Under the pieces are notes generated by a model. It searched no databases and was not told the DNA's origin. It worked only from the letters and a program-made list of their open reading frames with translations. The position numbers and the translations under genes are program-made. Source: Lentisphaerota bacterium (GTDB lineage Bacteria > Verrucomicrobiota > Kiritimatiellia > UBA8416 > VGWI01). Taken from it: a stretch of DNA of 38,761 nucleotides. The DNA is taken from positions 1 to 38,761 of the forward strand of contig VGWI01000016.1 in NCBI GenBank assembly GCA_016873655.1, given 5' to 3'. This document shows positions 25,119 to 32,330 of this stretch, in pieces. Positions within the stretch are counted from its first letter, which is position 1, and each line of letters starts with the position of its first letter.

Positions 25119-25157
25119 TGGAGTCGTCTCCGCGCGGAAACACCGCGCACCACAATG

Positions 25158-25862
25158 CTATCCGTCAAGTTCCGCCAGCAGCTCCATCACCGTCGCGTTC
25201 GCGGCAGCGGCGATCACCTTCTGCGCGACGCCCTTCTGCCTGAACACCAGCGCAAGCTTCGCCATCACGCGCAGGTGCTCGACCTCCGAGTTCGCCAGCG
25301 GCATCGCCAGCACGTAGGTGGGCATGCCATCCAGCGCGCCGAAATCGGCGCCCTGCGGGCAGATCCCAAGCACAACACGCGGTTCGGATATCGGGAAACC
25401 GCCCGGCTCGCGGGCGTGCGGGAATGCCACGCCGTTTCCTATGGCAGTCGAAACGACTTCTTCGCGGAGAAGAAGTTCGCCAAGAAATGTGTCGCGGGCG
25501 GTCCGCGATTCGAAAGGCACGCCGGCCTCGACCATCTTGTGAAGTATGTCGCGTTTCGTGCCGGGCCGGATGTCGGAGACAACGCGGTCAGGCGTAATCA
25601 TGCGCGTCAGGCGGATCGCCTGCGGCGCGCTGCCGATCACCTGCAGAAGCCCGCGCTTCGGGCTCGCATACATCCGCGCGCTCAACCAGTCATCCACCAC
25701 GCTGCGGACAAAACGCCACTGACTCGAAACCTTCACACCGGGCATGTCGCCGGATTGCACCATCCGGAAGATGGTCTTTTCGGAAACCTTCAGGTAGCGG
25801 GCAATCTCCCGCAAGGTCATGATCTCGCCACGGTCGGCAGCGTCAGGCCAAGCCTGCTGCAT
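25158..25862 (-). CDS. Fusion of excisionase-type HTH with PTS EIIA domain
   Basis: 234 residues. Residues about 15-60 (IMTLREIARYLKVSEKTIFR, QWRFVRSVVDDWL) form a MerR/excisionase-type winged helix that binds DNA; residues about 85-230 form an EIIA type-2 domain with the phosphorylatable His in GNGVAFPHAREPGG and further marks LREEVVSTAIGNG and ALVFRQKGVAQKVIAAA. It is therefore a candidate PTS-controlled transcription factor. ATG 25862 follows GAGAGG at good spacing; longer (25916) and shorter (25820) starts are possible. It is the first gene of the V-ATPase operon, so autoregulation and ATPase control by phosphorylation state is a direct hypothesis. Confidence 0.88.
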   Translation of the reverse strand: MQQAWPDAADRGEIMTLREIARYLKVSEKTIFRMVQSGDMPGVKVSSQWRFVRSVVDDWLSARMYASPKRGLLQVIGSAPQAIRLTRMITPDRVVSDIRPGTKRDILHKMVEAGVPFESRTARDTFLGELLLREEVVSTAIGNGVAFPHAREPGGFPISEPRVVLGICPQGADFGALDGMPTYVLAMPLANSEVEHLRVMAKLALVFRQKGVAQKVIAAAANATVMELLAELDG

Positions 25863-25902
25863 CAGACCTCTCTGCCCTTTCCTGCCCTTCTCCGCCTCTG
25901 TT

Positions 25903-25926
25903 CCAGATGGAGTCATTGTCCAGATG
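25903..25926 (-). repeat. Two CCAGATG direct repeats in the V-ATPase operon leader
   Basis: CCAGATG occurs at 25903-25909 and 25920-25926 (17-base period), between the candidate promoter and the HTH-EIIA start. The spacing is close to 1.6 helical turns; it could be an operator for the HTH-EIIA protein. Confidence 0.3.
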
Positions 25927-25964
25927 TGTCCATGCTTGACCTGTTATCGCCTGACTTGTCCTGA

Positions 25965-25993
25965 AGAGTAGAGGCGTATGGGTGCGGAGTCAA
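25965..25993 (-). promoter_or_regulatory. Candidate promoter of the V-ATPase operon
   Basis: On the minus strand TTGACT (25988-25993) and TACTCT (25965-25970) are 17 bases apart. The predicted start near 25958 gives a leader of about 95 nt containing the CCAGATG repeats. The -10 is weak. Confidence 0.4.
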
Positions 25994-26088
25994 AGCCAAA
26001 TATCGAGTGCCTGCGGAGGCCGGATACCCCTGCGCACAGACGAATGCCGGTTCAAACCGAAGAAACGCGGCTCTCGACTGCCACGTTC

Positions 26089-27105
26089 CTATGGCCTGAA
26101 TGCGGTAACCAGCCAGTGCGGCATCGGGGGCGGGAGGGGGCGGCAGTATGTGGAGTCAAAGCCGGAATCACGCAGCCAGCCCGCCAGGTCAGCGTCCGAA
26201 AAGACCCACCCGTTCTTTGTCGTGAGAGCCATATTCAGGCCGAATATCGCAGAAAACGCTGGGCTGCAACGTGATGAGTCGGTCATCATGTCCAGCACCG
26301 CGACCGTTCCGCCGGGCCGGAGCGCGGCACGGCTGCGTTGCAGGATGCGCAGGATATCGGATGGTGATTCCTGGTGCAGCATCCCGAACAGCAGCACAAC
26401 ATCCTGTCCTGCAGGAAATTGTGCTGTGTGGTAGTCGCCTTCCATCACGGCTATACGGTCGGCCGCGGGACTACGCGCCACGATTCCGCGCGCAACGCGG
26501 GCAACTCCGGGCAAGTCCAGCATCGTACAGGAAAGGTGAGGCCACGCCTCGGCGATGAGGATCGAATAGGCGCCCGATCCACCGCCCACGTCGAGGACGT
26601 GTTTGCAGTCGGACAGGTCCAGGAGCGGAACCACGGCGCGGCCAATGCCCATGGCCCTGCCGTGCATCGCATGGACAAACGCTTCTGTCCGCGCGGGGTC
26701 GTCACCAAGGTGGGTTTCGGGGCTTTCGACCGGTGCGCCGCTCCGCAAGAGCTCCGGCAGATGTCCCCACGCGGCGTAAACATCCCGGTAATAACGAATT
26801 GCGCGACTCAGGTCGCCGGGCTGGCCGGGCACGAGGAACGCGGCCGTATCGGCGGCGATGCGATAGGTGTCATCCTCTTTAACAAGGAGTCCGATGGCAG
26901 CGCATGCGTCGAGCAACAGGCGGCCGGCACGCTGATCGAAACCGCAGGCTGAACAGACCTGTTCGGCGGTGCTGGCCGGGAAAGTCGCGAGGTGGGCGAA
27001 GATGCCTGAATCAGATGCGGCGAAGAGAATGCCGGATGACTGAAACGCCCCGGCCATTTCCATGATGCGCACGGGAGTCGGCGCCGTCCCGGGCTGTTTG
27101 TTCAT
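26089..27105 (-). CDS. SAM-dependent O-methyltransferase (dimerisation-domain family)
   Basis: 338 residues. The N-terminal helical dimerisation domain (about 1-95) has the winged-helix pattern ASTAEQVCSACGFDQRAGRL. The C-terminal Rossmann domain has motif I as HVLDVGGGSGAYSILIAEAW, an acidic residue at the end of strand 2 (TMLDLPGV), and the DVVLLFGMLHQESPSDILRI segment with the His that often acts as base in O-methyltransferases of the acetylserotonin/hydroxyneurosporene type. The substrate is unknown. ATG 27105 has GGGGTG upstream; an alternative at 27117 is possible. It is a single gene, divergent from the VTT-domain gene. Confidence 0.87.
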   Translation of the reverse strand: MNKQPGTAPTPVRIMEMAGAFQSSGILFAASDSGIFAHLATFPASTAEQVCSACGFDQRAGRLLLDACAAIGLLVKEDDTYRIAADTAAFLVPGQPGDLSRAIRYYRDVYAAWGHLPELLRSGAPVESPETHLGDDPARTEAFVHAMHGRAMGIGRAVVPLLDLSDCKHVLDVGGGSGAYSILIAEAWPHLSCTMLDLPGVARVARGIVARSPAADRIAVMEGDYHTAQFPAGQDVVLLFGMLHQESPSDILRILQRSRAALRPGGTVAVLDMMTDSSRCSPAFSAIFGLNMALTTKNGWVFSDADLAGWLRDSGFDSTYCRPLPPPMPHWLVTAFRP

Positions 27106-27222
27106 CCCGCACCCCATCTCATGCCGTGATTCCGCCGTGTTCCGGCGGACTCCACGCCGGCATTGGTTCGCACCGTGCAGTCCGGCATGATAGCATCATC
27201 CGCGTTCACGACGGGTCGGACT

Positions 27223-27897
27223 ATGAAAGAAGCAACTGGCGACAACAAGCGGCAATTCACGCGACTGGCAGGGCTCGCGATTCTGGTCCTGGCGTTCATT
27301 CTCGTGCCGTTTGCATTGTTCGGCCAGGCGATGGACCGGAGTATCAGCAGTCACCTCCAGGACGCCGCGGGACACCGGTCCGCGGTGGCGATGATTCTCG
27401 GCATGTCTCTTGCGGCCGATATTGTTCTACCGGTCCCTTCCAGCGTCATAAGCACCGCATGCGGCCTGCTGCTCGGGCTGCGGCTCGGAACGATCGTGTC
27501 GCTGGCGGGCATGACGTTCAGTTGTGTTGCCGGTTATCGGCTCGCGCACAGGCTGGGGCGTCCGTTTGCCACGCGTTTCGTGGGAAATGCCGAAATGAAG
27601 CGCATTGAGGCATTCAGCCGTCGCTTCGGTCACTGGGCGGTGATTCTCGCCCGGCCGGTGCCAATGCTCGCCGAAGCATCGGTCCTGTTCGCGGGACTCG
27701 GCGGGATGCCGTTCGGCCGGTTCCTGATGATGAGCACACTCTCGAACCTGGCCATCTCGCTTGTCTACGCCGCGGTTGGCGCAACCTCGACCCGGTTCAA
27801 CGCGTTCCTCCCGGCATTCGCAGGATCCGTGCTGATCCCGTGGCTGGTCATGCTCGCGGTGCGCCGCGCGCCAGCCGCCGCCACTGCGTCAGAGTAG
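27223..27897 (+). CDS. VTT/DedA-type (TVP38/TMEM64-like) membrane protein
   Basis: 224 residues with four to five membrane helices: LAGLAILVLAFILVPFALFG near the N-terminus, ISTACGLLLGLRLGTIVSLA, SCVAGYRLAHRLGRPFATRF, AGLGGMPFGRFLMMSTLSNL, and a C-terminal helix LIPWLVMLAV. The GLLLGLRLGTIVS and ARPVPMLAEASVLFAGLGGM segments match the VTT domain, in which a re-entrant loop and R-x-x-P motif are conserved; members are implicated in lipid flipping or envelope homeostasis. ATG 27223 is used; an upstream ATG at 27187 is in frame. No strong ribosome-binding site is seen. Confidence 0.8.
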   Translation: MKEATGDNKRQFTRLAGLAILVLAFILVPFALFGQAMDRSISSHLQDAAGHRSAVAMILGMSLAADIVLPVPSSVISTACGLLLGLRLGTIVSLAGMTFSCVAGYRLAHRLGRPFATRFVGNAEMKRIEAFSRRFGHWAVILARPVPMLAEASVLFAGLGGMPFGRFLMMSTLSNLAISLVYAAVGATSTRFNAFLPAFAGSVLIPWLVMLAVRRAPAAATASE

Positions 27898-28141
27898 GCG
27901 CCCTCGCCCGACTCCCGCGTCAGGAAGTCACACCCTCGACTTCGCTGCCGACAGGGCACACCGCACGGTCAAGGCTCCGCCGCAAAAAACGCCGCCATCC
28001 CGGGAAATGTCCGGCGCATCCATGCAACTCTCTCCATTCAAGCCCTTTACCATGCGCGCGCCTGCGGCATCCGTGATCCGCGCAACTGTCCGGCGCGCAC
28101 CTGCATCATGCCGTCGCCATGGAGCTTCCGGTGTCTTGGTC
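27898..28141. other. Intergenic region before htrA, no gene seen
   Basis: The 314-base gap between the VTT-type gene and htrA shows no recognised protein, RNA or hairpin with T-run. Its right part (28140-28200) is notably richer in A/T than its surroundings and carries the 9-base tandem repeat described separately, consistent with a promoter zone for htrA. Confidence 0.4.
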
Positions 28142-28159
28142 CGAATTGTGCGAATTGTG
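28142..28159 (+). repeat. Tandem 9-base repeat upstream of htrA
   Basis: CGAATTGTG occurs twice head-to-tail, 53-70 bases upstream of the htrA ATG, in an A/T-rich pocket. It may be a regulator-binding site; no -35/-10 pair is convincing nearby. Confidence 0.4.
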
Positions 28160-28211
28160 GTTGCAGGACATTTCAACTCTGGGACAGACAAGTAGCAGAC
28201 GGGGGGGCGTC

Positions 28212-29660
28212 ATGATGGTTGCATCATCTCGAAAAGGTTTCCTCTTTCCGGCAGCGTTAGCTGCCGCAACTCTGGGTTTGCTGGTGACGGGCGCGCCGTG
28301 CCGGGCTGTGGAGGGGAAGGACATCCTGCGCCAGACAAGCGCCGCGTTCACACGGATCGCGAAGGAGGCCGTGCCGGCGGTTGTCTCAATCAAGGTGGAG
28401 AAGACCGTCAACGTCGGCAACGCACCGGAGCTTCAGGGCCCTTTCGAGCCGTTTGACGACGAATTCTTCAACTTCTTTTTCGGCCGCCCGCGCCAGCGGA
28501 TTCAGCCGCGCCGCTACATGCAGATGGGGCAAGGCTCCGGCTTCCTGATCAGTGACGACGGCTACATACTCACAAACCACCACGTGGCGGGTGGCGCCGA
28601 CAAGATAGCCGTGAGACTCACCGACGGGCGGGAGTTCAACGGAAAAGTGGTCGGCACCGACGAGAAGACGGAAGTCGCGCTGATCAAGATAGAAGGAAAG
28701 GACCTCCCGCATCTGAAGCTCGGTGATTCCGACTCGCTCGAAATCGGCGAATGGGTGCTCGCGATCGGCAACCCCTTCGGGCTTTCAGAAAGCGTTACGG
28801 CCGGAATCGTCAGCGCCAAGGGCCGCAGCGGGATCGGCATCGCCGACTACGAAAGTTTCATCCAGACCGACGCCGCGATCAATCCGGGCAACTCAGGGGG
28901 CCCGATGCTGAACCTCGACGGTGAAGTAGTCGGCATAAACACGGCCATCTTCAGCCGCAGCGGCGGATACATGGGAATCGGGTTTGCCGTGCCGATCAAC
29001 ATGGCGCGGCAGGTAAAGGACCAGCTCGCGGCGGGCGGGAAGGTGAAGCGCGGCTACCTCGGCATATACATACAGGAAATGACGCGGGAACTCGCGGAGT
29101 CGTTCGGCATGAAGGAAGCCGAAGGAATACTCGTTGCCGGTTTCACGCCCTCCTCGCCGGCGGAGAAGGCCGGGATCGAGACGGGTGACGTGATACTCGA
29201 ACTGAACGGGAAGACGGTCAGGGATCTCGGCAGTTTCCGGAACACCGTCGCCGCAATGGGGCCGGGCGCAAAGACGGCGTTGAAGATAGCCCGCGAGGGC
29301 AAACACCTGAACATTGAGGTAATTACGAGCGATCTGGATGACGAGAACGGAGCGGCGGAAGGCGGGGAACCTGGCGTGGACATAGGCCTGCAGGTTCAGG
29401 AACTAACTCCGGAAATCGCAGGCAGGCTGGGACCGGGCCGGTCCGAGCGCGGCGTGGTGGTGTCCGACGTGGAACAGGGCAGCGCGGCGTGGAACGCCGG
29501 GATCAGGCCGGGCATGGTGATCACGAGCGTGAACCGGAAGCCGGTTTCCTCCGTCCGGGATTTCCATAGCGCTCTGGCCGATGCCCGCAAGGTGAAGTCT
29601 GTTCTGCTGCGAGTGCGGCTCGAACAGGGTTCGCGGTTCGTAGTGATACCGATCGAGTGA
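28212..29660 (+). CDS. HtrA/DegP-type periplasmic serine protease
   Basis: 482 residues: signal peptide (1 to about 32), trypsin-like domain (about 45-250) and two PDZ domains (about 270-365 and 385-480). The catalytic His is in TNHHV (His124) and the nucleophile in NPGNSGGP (Ser228). The third triad position, normally Asp in T/S-D-I/V-A-L-I-K, reads TEVALIKI, i.e. Glu154; this is a conservative change but unusual. The ATG at 28212 (or 28215) follows a G-rich stretch and starts the signal peptide. It degrades or refolds misfolded envelope proteins. A strong terminator follows at 29711, so it is monocistronic. Confidence 0.94.
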   Translation: MMVASSRKGFLFPAALAAATLGLLVTGAPCRAVEGKDILRQTSAAFTRIAKEAVPAVVSIKVEKTVNVGNAPELQGPFEPFDDEFFNFFFGRPRQRIQPRRYMQMGQGSGFLISDDGYILTNHHVAGGADKIAVRLTDGREFNGKVVGTDEKTEVALIKIEGKDLPHLKLGDSDSLEIGEWVLAIGNPFGLSESVTAGIVSAKGRSGIGIADYESFIQTDAAINPGNSGGPMLNLDGEVVGINTAIFSRSGGYMGIGFAVPINMARQVKDQLAAGGKVKRGYLGIYIQEMTRELAESFGMKEAEGILVAGFTPSSPAEKAGIETGDVILELNGKTVRDLGSFRNTVAAMGPGAKTALKIAREGKHLNIEVITSDLDDENGAAEGGEPGVDIGLQVQELTPEIAGRLGPGRSERGVVVSDVEQGSAAWNAGIRPGMVITSVNRKPVSSVRDFHSALADARKVKSVLLRVRLEQGSRFVVIPIE

Positions 29661-29710
29661 GGAATGTCCCTCCGCGGTCCGGGTCGCACTCAACCCGGAC
29701 CCTCCGAAAA

Positions 29711-29741
29711 GGGGCCGCCCGGCATTCCGCCGGGCGGCCCC
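29711..29741 (+). terminator. Strong intrinsic terminator after htrA
   Basis: GGGGCCGCCCGGC (29711-29723) pairs perfectly with GCCGGGCGGCCCC (29729-29741), a 13-bp stem with a five-base loop, followed by CGTCTTGTT. It lies 50 bases after the htrA stop. Confidence 0.8.
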
Positions 29742-30267
29742 CGTCTTGTTCAGACGCCGCGGTCCGGGCTGTCAGGGGTGCCCGTGACATCGCCCTTCGT
29801 GTGACGGCTACAGGGGGGCGCGGGCCCGTAGCGGATATGCTGTAGCAGCGCCACGAAGGGGCGCTCAACGTTCTCGATGTCACGCTTGCCCATGAACGGA
29901 ATGCCCCGTCTGCCTGTGGCAGCCCGACGATCTCCGAGCGGGGGGGGCAGAGAAGCAGGACTCGCCCCGCCATGACCGTCCACATCCACATGCTCGTTCA
30001 CACGTGCGACCGCGGGACCGGAAACGCGCCAACCATACGCCGGAGTGTGAGAATTTCTTTCTAACACGCTTGTCGGGAATATGTTGCCTAGGACGTCCCC
30101 GTATACGCTCCGTCGCCAGCGCCGGCAAACTCAAGGGGCCCCTATGCCCCCCTTGCTTCGCGCCGGGTTCGCTCTCCGTCTGCCCCGCCACCCTAGCGTC
30201 ACTGAGGCGTTACGTGCCCTGCTTGTTCTCGCTGGACTGCGGATGGGGGGAGGCATACTGTGGAAGC
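29742..30267. other. Long gap between htrA terminator and thioredoxin gene
   Basis: About 525 bases with no confident gene. A minus-strand frame at 29750-30067 contains GKRDIENVERPFVALLQHIR, but it lacks a ribosome-binding site and recognised similarity. Several G or C runs (29940-29947, 30245-30250) and an AAGGGGCCCCT palindrome near 30133 are seen. It may contain decayed DNA. Confidence 0.4.
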
Positions 30268-31020
30268 ATGAAACCAATATCAATCCTGTTTGCAGTTCTG
30301 CTTCTGTTGTCCGCGAGTGGTTCCGGGGCGGCGTCCTTGAAGTGGGAAACCGACTTCAAGGAGGCTGCCGAATCGGCGAAGAAATCGAACCGCTACATGC
30401 TGGTTGATTTTACCGGTTCAGACTGGTGTGGCTGGTGCATAAAGCTGGACGCGGAGGTCTTCAGCAAGAAGGAGTTCAGGGAGTACGCCGAAAAGAACCT
30501 GGTTTGCGTGTCCCTCGATTTCCCGCGCAAGAAAGCCCTGAAGCAGAGCCTCAAGGAGCAGAACGAGCAGTTGGCCGCCAAGTATGCCGTTCGGGGTTTC
30601 CCGACGGTGCTCATCCTGTCGCCGTCGGGGGACACCGTGGCCAGGACCGGTTACCAGGACGGCGGGGCCGAAAAATACGTCGAGCATCTGAAGAGCTTCA
30701 TTGATCCTCACAGGACTGAGAACAAGGTGCCGGAACCGGTTTCCGAGACGCAGTCCCGCTCGGTCAAACCCTCAGTGCGCGCGGCCGCGAATGCGATCCC
30801 GCGTGACGAAAATCGCGAGATGCGAACCTGGACTTCGAAAGCCGGCGTTTCCATCGAGGCGTCCCTGCTTGAGGAGAAGGGCCCTTATCTGGTTCTCAAG
30901 AAGGGGGACGGTTCCCAGGTTCAGATCCTGACCGCGCAGGTCAGCGTTCAGGACGGAGAATATGTCTCCTCCCTCAGGGCGGCGCTAGCCGCACCCGCAC
31001 CCGCGGCCGAGGCGCCGTAG
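30268..31020 (+). CDS. Secreted thioredoxin-like protein fused to an SHD1 domain
   Basis: 250 residues: signal peptide (1-21), thioredoxin fold (about 25-147) with active site WCGWC (Cys54 and Cys57) and the cis-Pro in RGFPTV (Pro112), a linker of about 35 residues, then an SHD1 domain (about 186-236) with RTWTSKAGVSIEASLLEEKG and VQILTAQVSVQDGEYVSSL. SHD1 is typical of secreted proteins in PVC bacteria and may bind other proteins. The WCGWC type resembles thioredoxin-7/DUF255-like periplasmic reductases that also tend to heat-shock or envelope roles. ATG 30268 is chosen because the signal peptide starts there. Confidence 0.88.
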   Translation: MKPISILFAVLLLLSASGSGAASLKWETDFKEAAESAKKSNRYMLVDFTGSDWCGWCIKLDAEVFSKKEFREYAEKNLVCVSLDFPRKKALKQSLKEQNEQLAAKYAVRGFPTVLILSPSGDTVARTGYQDGGAEKYVEHLKSFIDPHRTENKVPEPVSETQSRSVKPSVRAAANAIPRDENREMRTWTSKAGVSIEASLLEEKGPYLVLKKGDGSQVQILTAQVSVQDGEYVSSLRAALAAPAPAAEAP

Positions 31021-31048
31021 CCGGCAACCTGCTTCTCTCATTGCCGGC
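31020..31048 (+). terminator. Hairpin after the thioredoxin gene
   Basis: GCCGGCAA (31020-31027) and TTGCCGGC (31041-31048) form a perfect 8-bp stem with a 13-base loop, starting at the last base of the stop codon. No T-run follows; it is a possible terminator or 3' stabiliser. Confidence 0.35.
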
Positions 31049-31114
31049 ACGGGCTGCCGCATCAGGACGCATTGGGCCCTTCACAATAAACATTGCAGGG
31101 GGAGAATAAGCATA

Positions 31115-31406
31115 GGAAACGTTCTTGGTAATACACTGGCCAGCAAGTGATTAGCTGGATATTGACACCGCATACGTCTGTGATAGCCTGCTCGGGATCG
31201 CAGAGCTTACGCACAGATTCTAGCATCTGGCGTCGATGACAGCTTTTTGAGTCGGCACTCACGCAGGGGCGTTGTTGGTAGCGATGCGTTTGCCAGACGA
31301 TTGCAGAGGCACGCCGGCCGGTATCGGCGCGCGCGGCCGACCAGCCAAAGTGGTGTGAATAACCCGCTAACACCTTGTTTATCAAGAGAGTACCAGGAAC
31401 GTCCCC
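31115..31406. mobile_element. Possible degenerate non-autonomous element with imperfect inverted repeats
   Basis: The 18-base segment at 31115-31132 (GGAAACGTTCTTGGTAAT) matches the reverse complement of 31389-31406 at 14 of 18 positions. The interval between them is less GC-rich than its neighbours and has no plausible gene. This resembles a MITE-like or REP-related relic, which fits the Y1 transposase fragments found elsewhere in the window. No target duplication was identified. Confidence 0.35.
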
Positions 31407-31445
31407 TACTCCTACTCGAATGCGACACGCTGCGCCGGGAGCTGT

Positions 31446-32330
31446 TTACGTTCGGCAGGGGAACTCCAACTGGCTGTCCCGTGGTGTTTCCGGTTGCCAG
31501 CCGATCCATTCCACGTCGGCCTGTGCGAAGCGCTTCTCCATCACGCGCATAGCCTCGGGGTTGTTGTCCGCCAGTATGCAGCGCCGTCCGTGCGAGATTG
31601 CCGCCTCCCCGAACGACCCGCTGCCGGCGAAGAAATCGAGGAGAAGGTCACCGGGCGCGGAGTGTACCTTCACGATGCGATCGAGAATGCCGCGCGGCTT
31701 CTGGGTGGGATAGCCGGTCTTCTCGCGCCCGTTGGGGCTGACTATCGTGTGCCACCAGGTGTCTGTCGGAGTCTTCCCGGCGGCGGCCTTCTCCGGGCCC
31801 ACAAGGCCCGGCGCCATGTAAGCTATACGGTCGCACTCGGCGAGGTGGAACTGGTAGTCGGCCGGATCCCGCGCGTACCAGAGAATGTTGTCGTGCTTGG
31901 CCGGCCAGCGCGTCTTGCTGCGCGCGCCGTAGTCGTATGCCCAGATTATCTCGTTCATGAACGAGTCGCGGCCGAACACGATGTCGAGCAGGATCTTCGC
32001 GTAGTGGACTTCCCGGTAGTCAATGTGGAAGAAGAAGCTTCCGTTGCCTTTGAGGACGCGCCGCGCTTCCTGCAGGCGCGGTTCGAGAAAAACCAGGTAG
32101 TCGTCGAAGATGTCGGCATACTCCTTCGTGCCGAGCTTGATTGTCCGATACCGCTTCCCCTGGAACCCCGTGCGGTCGCCGCCTTCATCGCACACTGTGG
32201 ACAGGCGTGTCCTGCTCTGGATCTTGCCCGTGTTGAACGGGGGGTCAATATAGATGAGATCCGCCGAGCCGGACGGCAACCCGCGCAGCACATCGAGGTT
32301 ATCGCCAAAATGGATTGTGAGATCAGCCAT
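31446..32330 (-). CDS. Orphan beta-class DNA adenine-N6 methyltransferase
   Basis: 294 residues. Motif IV is DLIYIDPPFNTG (Asp29-Pro-Pro-Phe32) near the N-terminus; motif I is LLLDFFAGSGSFGEAA (about 229-244) at the C-terminal end, and the order IV before I defines the beta class. Between them KLGTKEYADIFDDYLVFLEP and WWHTIVSPNGREKTGYPTQK are typical of Mod-like or solitary N6-adenine methyltransferases. No restriction endonuclease or specificity gene is nearby. Its ATG lies inside the end of the transporter gene (8-base overlap). A regulatory or anti-restriction role is more likely than classical R-M, though a distant partner cannot be excluded. Confidence 0.9.
   Translation of the reverse strand: MADLTIHFGDNLDVLRGLPSGSADLIYIDPPFNTGKIQSRTRLSTVCDEGGDRTGFQGKRYRTIKLGTKEYADIFDDYLVFLEPRLQEARRVLKGNGSFFFHIDYREVHYAKILLDIVFGRDSFMNEIIWAYDYGARSKTRWPAKHDNILWYARDPADYQFHLAECDRIAYMAPGLVGPEKAAAGKTPTDTWWHTIVSPNGREKTGYPTQKPRGILDRIVKVHSAPGDLLLDFFAGSGSFGEAAISHGRRCILADNNPEAMRVMEKRFAQADVEWIGWQPETPRDSQLEFPCRT

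Noticed and set aside
29750-30067. Minus-strand 105-codon frame containing GKRDIENVERPF
   Set aside because: No ribosome-binding site, no recognised domain, and it overlaps the htrA terminator zone; kept only as an unexplained gap.
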